DNA of 34,477 bases from Allomyces arbusculus. Lineage: Eukaryota > Blastocladiomycota > Blastocladiomycetes > Blastocladiales > Blastocladiaceae. Positions 1-9,062 of this stretch are shown here, one piece after another. How positions within the stretch are numbered: position 1 is the stretch's first letter; every line of letters starts with the position of its first letter. A program made the translations under genes and the position numbers. The stretch covers positions 1 through 34,477 of the forward strand of contig JADHYV010000116.1 in the NCBI GenBank assembly GCA_027604705.1, given 5' to 3'. The notes under the pieces were generated by a model. That model was given only the letters and a program-made list of their open reading frames with translations. It had not been told where the DNA came from and searched no databases.

Positions 1-411
1 CTGGGCCCGGTTCTCGCCCGCCCCGGCCCCCGGTGCCGGGGGGGCCCCCCTTCCCCCCCCCCCCCCCCCGGGGCTTGGGCGGGCGCGGGGGGGGGGTTTG
101 GCCCCCCCCCCCCCCCCCCCCCCCCGCACCAGCCCGCTGCTAGTGATCTGCACGGCCGACCCGCAACGAACGGACCGGTCGCACTCGCCGGGACCGTGCT
201 GCAGCGCATCCGCGCTTGCGCGAGTGCGGGGGTGGCGACCATGCGATCGTCGTCTTGGACAACCCGAATTCGGCGCGACGCGACAAGCACAGGCCCGACT
301 CAATTTTTCCGTCTCGGCCGACCAGCGTCACTGACCGTCCCACCTTCTCCCCCGTCCACGACCAGATCACCCCACCATCTCACCAACAACCAATCAACCA
401 ACCAACTCACT
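1..411. other. window edge and 5' leader of the first gene, with C/G homopolymers
   Basis: The first 130 bases are almost only C and G. They include a run of 17 C (about 53-69) and a run of 24 C (102-125), which are places where assemblies often end or are miscounted. From about 330 the + strand is CA-rich with repeated CCAAC/CAATCAAC units and no ATG close to the start codon at 412, which looks like a 5' untranslated leader. The frame of the downstream gene is open back to position 196, but the translated part is Pro/Thr/Ser-rich and does not look like a conserved domain, so I do not count it as coding. Confidence 0.5.
102..125 (+). repeat. 24-nt C homopolymer at the window edge
   Basis: One of two long C runs in the first 130 bases (the other is about 53-69). 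Such runs often stop assembly or are miscounted. They match the G/C homopolymers found near 21469, 33808 and 34356. Confidence 0.7.
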
Positions 412-2106
412 ATGGGTAAGAAGCAAGCATCCGGCAAGCGGCAACCCGCCAAGCCCGCGGACCTTCCGCCGACCGACCCACTCCCTGTCGACGTCTCGGA
501 AGACGTTCTCCCGGACGCGCCCGCGACCCCGACTGCTGTGGCCGCTGAAATCCCCATTTCCTCGTCGGACGTGCTGGCGGCGCTCGACGTGCCGTCGCCC
601 AACGGTGACGCGCCGACCGACGACGACACTACCCCACTCGGGTCAAACGACTTTGACACGGCGCCGTCGACGACCGTCTCAATTTCCAAGCCCGTCTCGC
701 TCGCCGGCACGCCCGAGCAGCAGCCGCTGACGCCGCCGCTGACGCCACCCTTGGCCGCGGCCCCGGCGCCGTCCGGTGCGGCCGCGGCGCCGCGCGTGCT
801 CTCGACGCTCTTGTCGGCGACACTGCCGGCGCCGCTCTACGACCGCGTCGAGCAGGTGCGCAGCGAGGCCGTCGCGCAAGTGGTCGCCAAGCGCGACGAG
901 GCGCTCGATGCGGTGCACCATGCCCGCGAAGCCGCGGTCGGGTCGGTTGCCAAGACCAAGGAGTCGGTCGTCGCAGCGCTCTGGCGGCTCCCGCTGGTCG
1001 CGCGCGTGCACTCGCACGCCATGGATGCTGTGGCTGCGGCCAACTCGGCCAAGGACGTGGCGACCGTGTACGCTGCACACGCCGAGGCCGTGGTCGTCGA
1101 GTACAAGTCGGCGGCCGAGGCCTATGTCGCGGACCGCAAGAACCAAGCGGAGCATTACGTCTACACGACGGTCGTTGCGCCGACGTTTGAAAAGGTGGAG
1201 CACGTGAAGAAGGCCGTTGTCGACCCGGCGTTTGAAAAGGTGGAGGAGGCGCGGACCATGGTCGTGGAACCCGTTGTGCACAAGGCCGCCGAGTTGCGCG
1301 AGGCCGTGCTCGCCCCGGCGCGCGCGTCGGTCGAGTCGGTGCGCACGTCGATTGTCGACCCGGCGCTTGAGAAAGTGCACGAGGCCAAGGAAGCCGTGGT
1401 GCGGCCGGTCGTGACCAAGGTCGAGGACGTGCGCGCGTCGGTCGTGGACCCGGTGTTCGCCAAGGTCTCGGAAGTGCGGTCGAGCGTCGAGGCGACGGTG
1501 GCCGATGTCACAGAACGCGTCACGGCGCCCGTCTGGGCTACGGTCGCCTCCGTCCGTGGCACGGTCGCGTCAACGGTCGACTCGACTTACACGGCGATTG
1601 AAGCGCGCGCGACGCATCTCAAGGACTCGGCCGTCTCGATTGCCAAGTCGACGGCGGCGTCGGCTGAGTCGCTCAAAGACCAGGCACAGACGCAGCTCAC
1701 GACGCGCGTCGAGACGGTGCGCGGCACCGTGACGTCGGTCCGTGACGCTGCGCTCAGCTATGCCGCGCCGTACCTCGACTGGACGCTGACCAAGGCGACG
1801 CCTGTCCTGGAAAAGGTGCGCAACGTGCAAGAGTCGGTGAGCAAGACGACTTCCGACGCGTCGGAAAAGGTCACGACCGCGGCGCGCGCGTGGACGCAGC
1901 GTGCGGCCGAACGGTCTCGCGCCGTGGCGTCGGCGCTGCGCGAGCAGGCGCAGCAAGTGCTGGCCAAGTCGGCCAGCTTGGTCGACCAGTCGGTGGCCGC
2001 GCAGACGGTTGTGCGCCGCGCCAAGGAGTTTACGGCGTGGGCGGGGCCCACGGCGCGCGCCTGGTGGGTGCGCGTCTCGGGGCTCGCCAAGATCAAGGTC
2101 GATTGA
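412..2106 (+). CDS. repeat-helix protein, lipid-surface-type (unrecognised family)
   Basis: Read as one exon this gives 564 residues beginning MGKKQASGKRQ. The ATG at 412 follows a CA-rich leader and was preferred to the in-frame ATG at 196. Residues 1-130 are acidic, Pro/Ala/Thr-rich and probably disordered. The rest is helical, with Ala, Val, Lys and Glu at regular spacing. Residues about 257-361 contain seven tandem 15-residue units of the form P-x-x-x-K-V-x-E-x-(K/R)-x-x-V-V-(D/E). Such amphipathic repeats are typical of proteins that coat lipid droplets or membranes (perilipin- or apolipoprotein-like), but I recognise no specific family and infer this only from composition. The single-exon form ends at 2106 with GLAKIKVD. 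A second coding-like segment with a hydrophobic helix follows directly in another frame (see 2117-2399), so the true C-terminus may differ. Confidence 0.75.
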   Translation: MGKKQASGKRQPAKPADLPPTDPLPVDVSEDVLPDAPATPTAVAAEIPISSSDVLAALDVPSPNGDAPTDDDTTPLGSNDFDTAPSTTVSISKPVSLAGTPEQQPLTPPLTPPLAAAPAPSGAAAAPRVLSTLLSATLPAPLYDRVEQVRSEAVAQVVAKRDEALDAVHHAREAAVGSVAKTKESVVAALWRLPLVARVHSHAMDAVAAANSAKDVATVYAAHAEAVVVEYKSAAEAYVADRKNQAEHYVYTTVVAPTFEKVEHVKKAVVDPAFEKVEEARTMVVEPVVHKAAELREAVLAPARASVESVRTSIVDPALEKVHEAKEAVVRPVVTKVEDVRASVVDPVFAKVSEVRSSVEATVADVTERVTAPVWATVASVRGTVASTVDSTYTAIEARATHLKDSAVSIAKSTAASAESLKDQAQTQLTTRVETVRGTVTSVRDAALSYAAPYLDWTLTKATPVLEKVRNVQESVSKTTSDASEKVTTAARAWTQRAAERSRAVASALREQAQQVLAKSASLVDQSVAAQTVVRRAKEFTAWAGPTARAWWVRVSGLAKIKVD

Positions 2107-2116
2107 GTCTGGCCAG

Positions 2117-2399
2117 GCCAGTGACGCCGGCGGGAAGTGACGCGGGTAGCGGGACGTCGTGGTCGTCGCGCGCGTCCACGTCGAGCTGGGTCACAGTCGA
2201 CGACACGGAGGCCCCAAAGCGCTCGCGTATAACAACTGTCAAGAAGGTCAGCGGGGCCCGCCTGCTCGCGTTTGCAATGCTGACGGCCGTGCTCGCAGTC
2301 GCGTCTGTGCTCGTGCTTGGCGCCGTCCTTGCGCCGGCCTACCTCGGGCCCAGCACCGCCGTTGTCGTTGCGGCCGCGCGTCCGTGTCCGTGCTGGTGA
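2117..2399 (+). CDS. candidate terminal exon of the preceding gene, with a membrane anchor
   Basis: Right after the stop at 2106 the sequence stays strongly G/C at third codon positions, but in the frame whose codons start at multiples of three. It encodes a Ser/Thr-rich stretch, a basic patch (PKRSR, VKKVSGAR) and a hydrophobic segment of about 25 residues (LLAFAMLTAVLAVASVLVLG and beyond), ending PCPCW at 2399. A GT-AG intron 2064-2116 (GTGGGT donor, GGCCAG acceptor, 53 nt) would join the frames correctly after a Trp codon, giving a 644-residue protein with a C-terminal transmembrane anchor. The intron is shorter than the others in the window, so this is a proposal. Alternatives are intron retention giving the soluble form, or a sequencing frameshift. 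Confidence 0.45.
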
Positions 2400-3046
2400 T
2401 GTGTCTTTTTTCTTCCGTGTACATTCCCTTTGCGGGTTCGGTTTGGTTTCACTGGTTGGTCCACCACATTCCCCTGTGCGTTAGATAAAACACAGTATTT
2501 CATGGAAAGTCGCGATGTGCTTGCGCTTTTGTGATGGGAGACTTGATGGCGGCCTCACCCTAAAAGATCCACCAGGAGATTGTTGGGATTTCCGAAGAAT
2601 TGGCCAGGATCCGACTACTTGAAGGAAGAGACCGGACGAATCCGGATACCAACGCGTTCAAATCCTAAATCTGCCTGGGCTTCTCAGGTTTGAATCCGCG
2701 CAAGTTCCTGTTGGGGTCATGAGGCCATCCCAGGTCATTTTGACGCCTTTCCGCTGTTGCGCGCAACATCTCATCATGAGGCCCATGTGGTCATTTTGCC
2801 AACAGTCGACGCACGCTGCAGCAGGCAGCTGCAACCTGCAACTGACCAACGCCCAAGCATGGGCACAGCCGTGACTGTCTTGGTTCCCCTGCTTTCGACG
2901 ACTTCGATCCCCACCCCCGCACCCGAAGTACCGAAATTTGTTTGCTCGCATCCCGCCCCGCCTCGCGTTGGACATAAAACCGGCGCGCTCCGACCCAACC
3001 ATTGCTCTCTCTCGCCAAGTGTCCCGCCGTTGCCGCCTCCACCACC
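2400..3046. other. intergenic spacer, no gene seen
   Basis: This holds the 3' flank of the first gene and the promoter of the stress-protein gene. It is less GC-rich than the coding regions. Open frames here overlap on both strands, show no codon bias and resemble no family I know. The last 50 bases before the ATG at 3047 are pyrimidine-rich (CTCTCTCTCGCC, then CCGCCTCCACCACC), like other leaders in the window. Confidence 0.5.
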
Positions 3047-3832
3047 ATGACCAACCACCCCATCCTCCGCTTCCAGTCCGTCTCGGAGATGTATGTGTCA
3101 TGACGACTGTCCGCTCGCTCCGCTCGCCGCTGCTGCAACTGACACTCGTCACCCTCATTTTCCAGCGCCGACTGGACGTCGACTGCCGCGCCCCTCCCCG
3201 AGGGCGGCCGCCCGCTCGCTGCGCGCCGCAAGATCGTGCTCGCCTACGACACGTCGCGTCTCGGCGACGAGGCCCTGCAATGGACGTTTGACGAGCTTCT
3301 CCGCGACGACGAGGACCACCTCGTGCTCGTCACGGCCGTCGAGCCCACGCGGTGGGTCGCGTCCGGGCTCTCGCTGCTCACGCAGTCGGAAGCCGAGATT
3401 CGGTCGCAGCTGGCGCGCCACGAGTCGGCCGTCCGCGCGGTCCACGCGGCCGTCACGGCGCTGTGCCTGCGCCGCGGTATTTCGACGCAGACGTTCTTTG
3501 TTGAGGGCGATGCGCGCGACGTGATTCTCGACGTCGCTGACCGCACGCACGCGGACGTGATTGTGGTCGGTGCCCGTGGTTTGGGTGCCGTCAAGCGCGC
3601 GGTCCTGGGCTCGACGTCGCAGTTTGTCTCGCAGAACGCGACAGTGCCGGTCGTCATTGTCAAGCAGAAGAAGGTCGCCGAGGAGGCGGCGTCGGCCGAG
3701 CCCGTGGCGTTGCCGCTCGAGCGCACCAAGACGTGCGGCACGATCTTGGACTGGATTAGTCTCAAGGATAAGGCGATTGAGAAGAAGCTGCGCGAGGAGG
3801 CGCCCGCGGCGGATGCGGTTGACGAGGAGTAG
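3047..3832 (+). CDS. universal stress protein (USP/UspA family)
   Basis: Two exons, 3047-3090 and 3166-3832, with a 75-nt intron (GTATGT donor, TTCCAG acceptor), give 236 residues. The short first exon encodes MTNHPILRFQSVSEM and starts in a CCACCATG context. The Usp fold starts at KIVLAYDTS, where the Asp after beta-strand 1 sits in the nucleotide pocket. Near residue 149 lies the ATP-binding signature G-x2-G-x9-G-(S/T), seen as GARGLGAVKRAVLGSTS, followed by the strand VPVVIVKQ. The length is larger than a bare 140-160 residue Usp domain because of a 40-residue N-terminal lead and a charged C-terminal tail (EEAPAADAVDEE). The signature suggests an ATP-binding rather than a non-binding Usp. 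The cellular role is unknown beyond stress or nucleotide signalling typical of the family. The gene converges on the Treslin/Sld3-like gene with a 299-nt gap. Confidence 0.92.
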
Positions 3833-4131
3833 ATGCAGGAGAGTTTGGGCCCGCAGGGGCCACTTGTTTGTAACATCGCGCAGTTGGAGAAGCCGTGGCC
3901 CCAGAGCCAATTTTTTAATAGACCGTGTTTTGCGGAACAAACTAGTTTGATGCTGTTGATGCTTAGGACGGTGCTCGTTTTTTTCTCGGCTCAGCGTGTA
4001 TTACGGCGTCGTGTTCTCTCGCCCCAGCCGTCGTGTTGCACGGCGCCGTACACGTCTTTCCTGCTCACAGTGGCCAAGGATGGAGTGCAAAAACGTGTGT
4101 TGGACACAGCTCCCATCGCCCCGTCCATCAC

Positions 4132-7100
4132 TCACTCCTCGTCCTCCTCACCAATCACCTCCATCCGCTCCTCATCCTCATCCCTCTCCAAATCACGCAC
4201 CACCTCCCCGACGTCACGGAACGGCGAGAAAATCGCCCTGAGCACGCCCGGGCCCGCACCGGCCTTGTGCGCACTGCGCTTGACACTGGCCGAGCCCAGA
4301 CTCGCCGGCGCGCCCGCCGTGATCTGGTGCACGGGCGTCAATGGCGGGCGCACGGCATTGCCGCCTCTGCGCACGGGGGTTGGGGGAGGGCGCACAGGGG
4401 TTGGGGGCGCGCGCGGCGGCGCGAGCGTGTTCAGGTCCGGTAGAGACGGGATACGCGAGGGCGAGGCCTCGGGCGTCGGCGCAGTTTCCGCGTCGGTGTC
4501 AACGGGGAGAGATTGGAACTGGGCCTGGGACGGACCCGAGAACGAGTACTTGGCAAACAGGGACTTGAAGGTGCCGGTGCGCTTGCGCGTCAGGCCACCA
4601 CCGGAGGTGCTGGGGCCGGGTGTGGAAGATGCGGAAGATGCAGGCGCCTGGGATACCGGCTGTGATTGCGCGGCTGCCAGCGGGCCCGCGGGATCAACGC
4701 GGAACCGCGACCGCGGCCGCAGAGTCGCGGTCTCGGGTGCGGCGCGGTCTTCGGGTGCAATACGGAACCGCGATCGCGTCGGTGGTGGTGGTGACGGTGC
4801 TACGTCTACATCCGACGCATCTTCGCGTCGTGGAGTCGGCGACGACGCCTGCGGCGGCGGCGGCGCGGTCGCGGCCCCATTCTCGTCCGCCGCAAACACC
4901 GGCATCGACGCGGTGCGGAGTAGCCGCAGTTTCGACGGCACGCGCGGCGGGCTGAACAGCGCCCCCGCCCCCATGCCCCCCACAGACCGCGTCGGCGACG
5001 CACTCCCCTTATTCACCTCGACATGCCGCATCGGCGACGGCGACGTCGGCCCGGCCTCTTCCTCGTACCGCATCGGCGTCGTCGAGCTGATCGCGCCACG
5101 CAAACGCGCGCTAAACTGCAACTCGGTCGAGATTTGCTGCCTGCGCCGGCGCAAAAAGTCGCTCGAGTCGAGCGACGCCGTGCGCTGGAGTTTCGAAGGG
5201 GACCGGTGCCGGTCGTGCTCGTCCTCGTCGTCGCTCGCGGCATTGCGCTTCTGTCCGCCGCCGCCGCCGCGACGGCGCAAAAATTGGTTCGGCTGGACGG
5301 GTTGTGGCCGGAAGGGTTTCGCGTGCAGGACGACGTGTCGCGCGCCACGGAGGCGTTGTTGTAGGGCGGATGCCATGGCGACGGGAGCTGTAGGTGCGGA
5401 TGAGGAGGGTGGTGGGGGTGCGGGGGATGGGGCAAGCATCGCATGCTGGATCCGTCGTGGTTGCGGCGAGAACGGGTTCGCTGTTTGGTCGAGGTACTCG
5501 GCCAGGACTCCGCCGCACTGCTCGTACAGGGCCTCGACGAGGTCCGGGAGCGGTTGGTGATAACTGCGTGGTGTGGACCATGATCAGTCTCCGGTTGTCA
5601 CTCTATTCGAGCGCAAAAAGGAAGCGTACTGGAAAATGACCATCTGCTCAAACCACAGCCGAAACCGCGCGTCCGGATCAACTTTGTCGGCCTTGGTCCG
5701 CAACTCGACCGTGGCCGCGCCGCTGCTGCACCACAAGTCGAGTTTGGTCAAGTATGACTCGGCCTCGTCGCGCGCCGCGGCATGGTGTTCGTCCACGACC
5801 AATGTCTCGAGGTGTAGCACAAGCTGAATCAGGCACGCGCGTGCCAGACACCGCTGCACATACTGTGCCGGCGTCGCTACTGGGTCAGCATAGTTGTGAA
5901 TCGCCTCCCGCTCCTCGTCCGACAAGGACTCGGCCATGGCCTCGGGATCGGCAACAACTGCGGCCACGTCGCGCTTGAACTTGGCCACCAGGTCGGTCGC
6001 AGACACGCGCACGCCCGCGAGCCACGCCGAATACTCGTCCAGATCCACGTTTGCGCGCACATCCGGCAATCGGTCGAGCACGTCGTCGATCAACGACCCG
6101 GGTCCGAAAATATGCGCCGCGGCCACAGTCGGGAACCGTGCCGCCAAGTCGCGCACGGACGCGAGTTCGCCGAGGGTTGGGACCGCGCGATGGTCGCCAT
6201 GCCCACGCCCGGGCGTCTGCGGATCGGCAATTGCATCCGACGGATCATCGAACCAGTCAACGGCGAGGGATAGCGGCGACCCGGGCGGAATCCCAGGCAG
6301 GACGTGCGCGTAGGATTCGCATGCGTGTGGGACCCCACCGTGGTGGTGCAGGTGGAATGGCGTCTCGACCGCGGCGGGTGCATCGACCAGGTGCGACGTG
6401 ACGTTCAGCAGGGCGTATGGGCTGCCAGCGACTGGGACTAGGACAGCGCACGTTTGCGCGTCTTCGGTCTGGCACACCCACGTCCGGTCGAGACTGGGAG
6501 CCGCGACCACGGCGACGGGGGTGGATGCAAAGGACGAAGAGAGGAGCGCGGAGCTCGTGACGCGCCGCACAACGTGCCACGGACCGCGCGGGTAGGGGCT
6601 AGACGCGACCGACTGGCACGGCCACCGGTGGACAGTGTTTGCCGCGTCGTCGACGAACGTGACGTGATCAGCAGGTGCGGCGAGCCATGCGATTGAGGAA
6701 GTGGTGAGGTCGAGCAGGGCTGGGGCGTCGATGACTGGCCGTGCGAGTGCCGCCAAGTGCCAGTCGAGCGGGCCCGACGATGCCGCGAGTCGCGCGCAGG
6801 ATAGGTACGTCCCGCCAAAGCAGTGCATGGCGCGTGCGGCCGGCAAGTCGTCACCGTTGTCGTCGGCAGCGGCAGCGGCGTTGAGCCACGAGAATCCGAC
6901 ATTGTGCCTCATCAGCAGCTGCCAAATGCCGTCGTCGACGAGCCGCGGCACGATTGCAGCCGGGTCGCGCATCGGGCCGCCGACGTACAGGATCAGGTGG
7001 TGCAGCGCGATTTTCGTGCGTAGCTTGTCGCGCGTTGATCGTGCGGGAGAGACGGCAGCGGCATCGGTCAGGGCAATTGATTGCGCGAGCCCCGTCGCGG

Positions 7101-7275
7101 CCCACTGCAGGCACGGTAACAGCGTTTCGACTGCGTCGTGGGTGGACGTTGTTGCGGTCAGCGCGAGCGCACGTCGCACCGTGTCCATGACGTTCGCGAT
7201 AAAGTCGCGCGTGAGTGGTGAGAGTACGGGCGGATGGTGTCGTGGTGCAGGGACAAGGTGGACGGCACTGGCCAT
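4132..7275 (-). CDS. SLD3: Treslin (TICRR)/Sld3-like DNA replication initiation protein
   Basis: I join 7275-5630 and 5563-4132 across a 66-nt intron (GTACGC donor, CTGAT branch-like motif, CGCAG acceptor). This gives 1025 residues. Without the splice it looks like two genes, because the frame meets TGA at 5584-5586 inside the intron. N-terminal features (helical start, then LILYVGGPMRDPAAIVPRL, GIWQLLMRHNVGFSWLN, CFGGTYL) resemble the Treslin N-terminal region. The helical segment RACLIQLVLHLETL, followed after the splice by HYHQPLPDLVEALYEQCGG, resembles the Sld3/Treslin central domain that binds Cdc45. The C-terminal half is disordered, with at least eight S/T-P-x-K/R CDK-type sites (SPSK, SPMR, SPTR, SPPR, TPRR, SPSR, TPVR twice), and ends acidic. 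In known systems CDK phosphorylation of Sld3/Treslin recruits Dpb11/TopBP1 to load Cdc45 at origins. The assignment rests on pattern memory, not a search. A lineage-specific nuclear protein is the alternative. Confidence 0.6.
5564..5629 (-). other. intron joining the two halves of the Treslin/Sld3-like gene
   Basis: On the minus strand this 66-nt segment begins GTACGC, contains ACTGAT about 20 nt before its end and finishes CACGCAG. Removing it turns codons CA|T into His and keeps the frame open from 7275 to 4132. It contains both an in-frame stop and a misleading ATG at 5581, so gene callers that miss it will report two genes. Confidence 0.8.
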
Positions 7276-7832
7276 CGTGGATACGTGAGCAATTTGAACA
7301 CTGACAGCGGCTCTGCAATTAAGATTTGGACATCAATATTTACCATTGGACGTTTGCGTGGACGTGGGCGTGCAAGTAAACGAAAATGAGGTGCAGTGCC
7401 GTGTGGAAGGCAGCAAGTCGGTCTTCATGCACGGTCAGCACCGGTCGGCTGGACCGGCCATGGGTATCGCTCAACGACGACGACTCGTCGTCAAGAAATG
7501 CGCTCGGGTCGATGAGCACCAGCACATTGGGTGGGCGTCGAGCGAGCCGGGGTAACGCAGCTGGGAACATGGCTGGACGGGCAGGGTGCGGTTGAGCGGC
7601 GTCGGCAACGTCGGTTTGCTGGCCGGAATCCAAGTCGCGGGTGGTTGCTCTTGCAAAATTGCTTGACCGTGCGTGCTGCTGGGAGTATATCACTGGCGAG
7701 GTTTGCTGGTGCAGTATCTGCCGACCACGCGCTCGTCGTCGTTGACGGTATGGAGGCCCTTGGTTGCGGTTGCTGGGCCGTCCACCGGGAAACAGTGCCT
7801 CCCACTCGCGTGACCCTCAACGGTCCCTTCCT

Positions 7833-7852
7833 TTCACGCGTCAGATGCCTGT
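7833..7852 (+). promoter_or_regulatory. ACGCGT-centred motif, copy 1
   Basis: The sequence TTCACGCGTCAGATGCCTGT contains ACGCGT, the MluI cell-cycle box bound by MBF-type factors in yeasts. It nearly matches copy 2 at 8428-8447 (two differences in 20). It lies about 560 bp upstream of the Treslin/Sld3-like start. The role is inferred; ACGCGT is not rare in GC-rich DNA. Confidence 0.35.
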
Positions 7853-7923
7853 TTTCCTCGTGGCACGGGCCGAGAGCGGCCAGAAAAGAGCAGCGCCGGA
7901 CACGAATGTCAATCGAATAGAGA

Positions 7924-7932
7924 GTATATAAG
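7924..7932 (+). promoter_or_regulatory. TATA-box-like sequence
   Basis: GTATATAAGC on the + strand matches the TATA consensus well in otherwise GC-rich DNA. The nearest downstream + start codon of a recognised gene is about 640 bp away, too far for a simple TATA promoter, so it may drive an unseen short or non-coding transcript or be fortuitous. Confidence 0.25.
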
Positions 7933-8427
7933 CGGCCATTTATCTTGGCGCGGGCAGGATGATTTGGCCATGTGATCGCGTCAGGACAGCCAGCCCGATG
8001 TTTCGGATAACCGCGACAATCTTCTCGCGTACGTTCGGCCTTGATGCCCCAGAATCCATTGCCAAATTGACGAAGTGGTTGAGAGGGCACGCACCGATGC
8101 GCGCAGCATTCACCCATCAAATTCGACTTGGACCCCAACTGCTTTGCTCTGCTCCGTTCATGCTTGGTAGCTTACATTAAACCCGGATGGCGCTGGGAAA
8201 CCAAAAAAACATGCGCCAGTCCATTTCATGAATTGGGATCAATTAAAGAATGGCATCGAAGCAACCGCAATACTAGTCGCCTGGTACTTTGCGTGCCGTC
8301 ATATGATGCTCAAATGTCGAGGTACCATCATGCCTCCTCATCTCTTCGCTCGCCATTGAACGGCGCGCCGGTACTCGACAAACTTTGCTCATCAACGCGT
8401 TCCGCTAACGGCCGAGTTGTTTGTGTC

Positions 8428-8447
8428 TTCACGCGTCTGATGCTTGT
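8428..8447 (+). promoter_or_regulatory. ACGCGT-centred motif, copy 2
   Basis: TTCACGCGTCTGATGCTTGT repeats the motif at 7833-7852 with two differences. It sits about 125 bp upstream of the TMEM256 start. A further ACGCGT lies near 8394. See copy 1 for the likely meaning. Confidence 0.35.
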
Positions 8448-8572
8448 CCGTTGTCGACCCCGATCCGAGCAGGGCCAGGTGTATCAACCTCCGTCCCATC
8501 CATAAGCAAATAAATCCAGCGCCTGACCCCACGACCACCGCTCCCAACTCCACGCAATCGTGGCCATTCGCA

Positions 8573-9062
8573 ATGCCCACCATGACCCACGAATCGTACT
8601 GGACGACCGGATGCATGCTTGCCGCGTCGGCTGTGGCCTTTGGCGCGTTTGGCGCACACGGTCTGCGCAAGATCATCACGGACCCGAGCAAGATCAAGAG
8701 TTGGGAGACTGGTGCGTGCTATCTCTCGATGCGGCTTTGCCCTTGATCGAATGCTCACGCATCAACAATTTTTAGCCGCGCACTACCAGCTCGTGCACTC
8801 GGTCGCGCTCCTCATGTCGCTGACGGTACGCACCGCCGGCGACAATGCGCGCTCCGCCCTGACCGCGCCCGTGTCGCTCCTGCCGGCGCACCTCTTTGCG
8901 GCGGGGATTACCATGTTCTCCGGGTCGATTTACGCGCTCGTCCTGAGCCCGCGGTTCCGGTTCTTGGGGCCTGTTACGCCGATCGGCGGGATGTGCTTGA
9001 TTGGCGGGTGGGTCGCGCTCGGCGTGATTGGTGGCAAGTCGGTGTTTGCAACGCGCCCGTGA
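8573..9062 (+). CDS. TMEM256: TMEM256/DUF423 family small membrane protein
   Basis: Exons 8573-8711 and 8776-9062, separated by a 64-nt intron (GTGCGT donor, TTTTTAG acceptor), give 141 residues. The junction rebuilds the conserved WETAAHYQLVHSVAL segment. The family pattern is clear: an N-terminal helix with the Gly/Ala-rich AFGAFGAHGL, then HYQLVHS, a second helix LLPAHLFAAGITMFSGSIYA, the motif RFLGPVTPIGGMCLIGGWVA and a short tail. About four membrane helices are expected and the length is typical (bacterial YgdD and human TMEM256 are of similar size). The biochemical function of the family is not established. An alternative start is the Met at the fourth codon (MTHESY). The gene converges on MON1 with a 314-nt gap. 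Confidence 0.93.

Larger units (their letters stand above)
7276..8572. other. divergent intergenic region (Treslin/Sld3-like and TMEM256 genes)
   Basis: About 1.3 kb between two divergently transcribed genes. It is less GC-rich than its surroundings, especially near 8160-8300. Open frames here (for example on the minus strand from 8138 to 7491) are rich in Arg, Cys, Ser and Pro, with no domain I recognise and no codon bias, so I do not call a gene. It contains a TATATAAG box near 7925 and a 20-nt motif around ACGCGT that appears twice (7833-7852 and 8428-8447). Confidence 0.5.

Noticed and set aside
2680-2720. tRNA-like B box (CAGGTTTGAATCCGCG) in the first spacer
   Set aside because: The flanking bases cannot form a T stem or acceptor stem, and no D arm is visible.
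3833-5560. 575-residue + strand open frame antisense to the Treslin/Sld3-like gene
   Set aside because: Shadow of strong GC third-position bias on the opposite strand. It has low-complexity Arg/Ser/Gly composition, and no start context or motif.
5111-5581. Start codon at 5581 (MVHTTQ) as the start of a separate gene
   Set aside because: It lies inside the 66-nt intron that joins the two halves of the Treslin/Sld3-like gene, and its frame loses coding character at once.
7491-8138. 215-residue minus-strand open frame in the spacer left of TMEM256
   Set aside because: No codon bias, domain or good start context; Cys/Arg/Ser-rich like random GC-rich translation.
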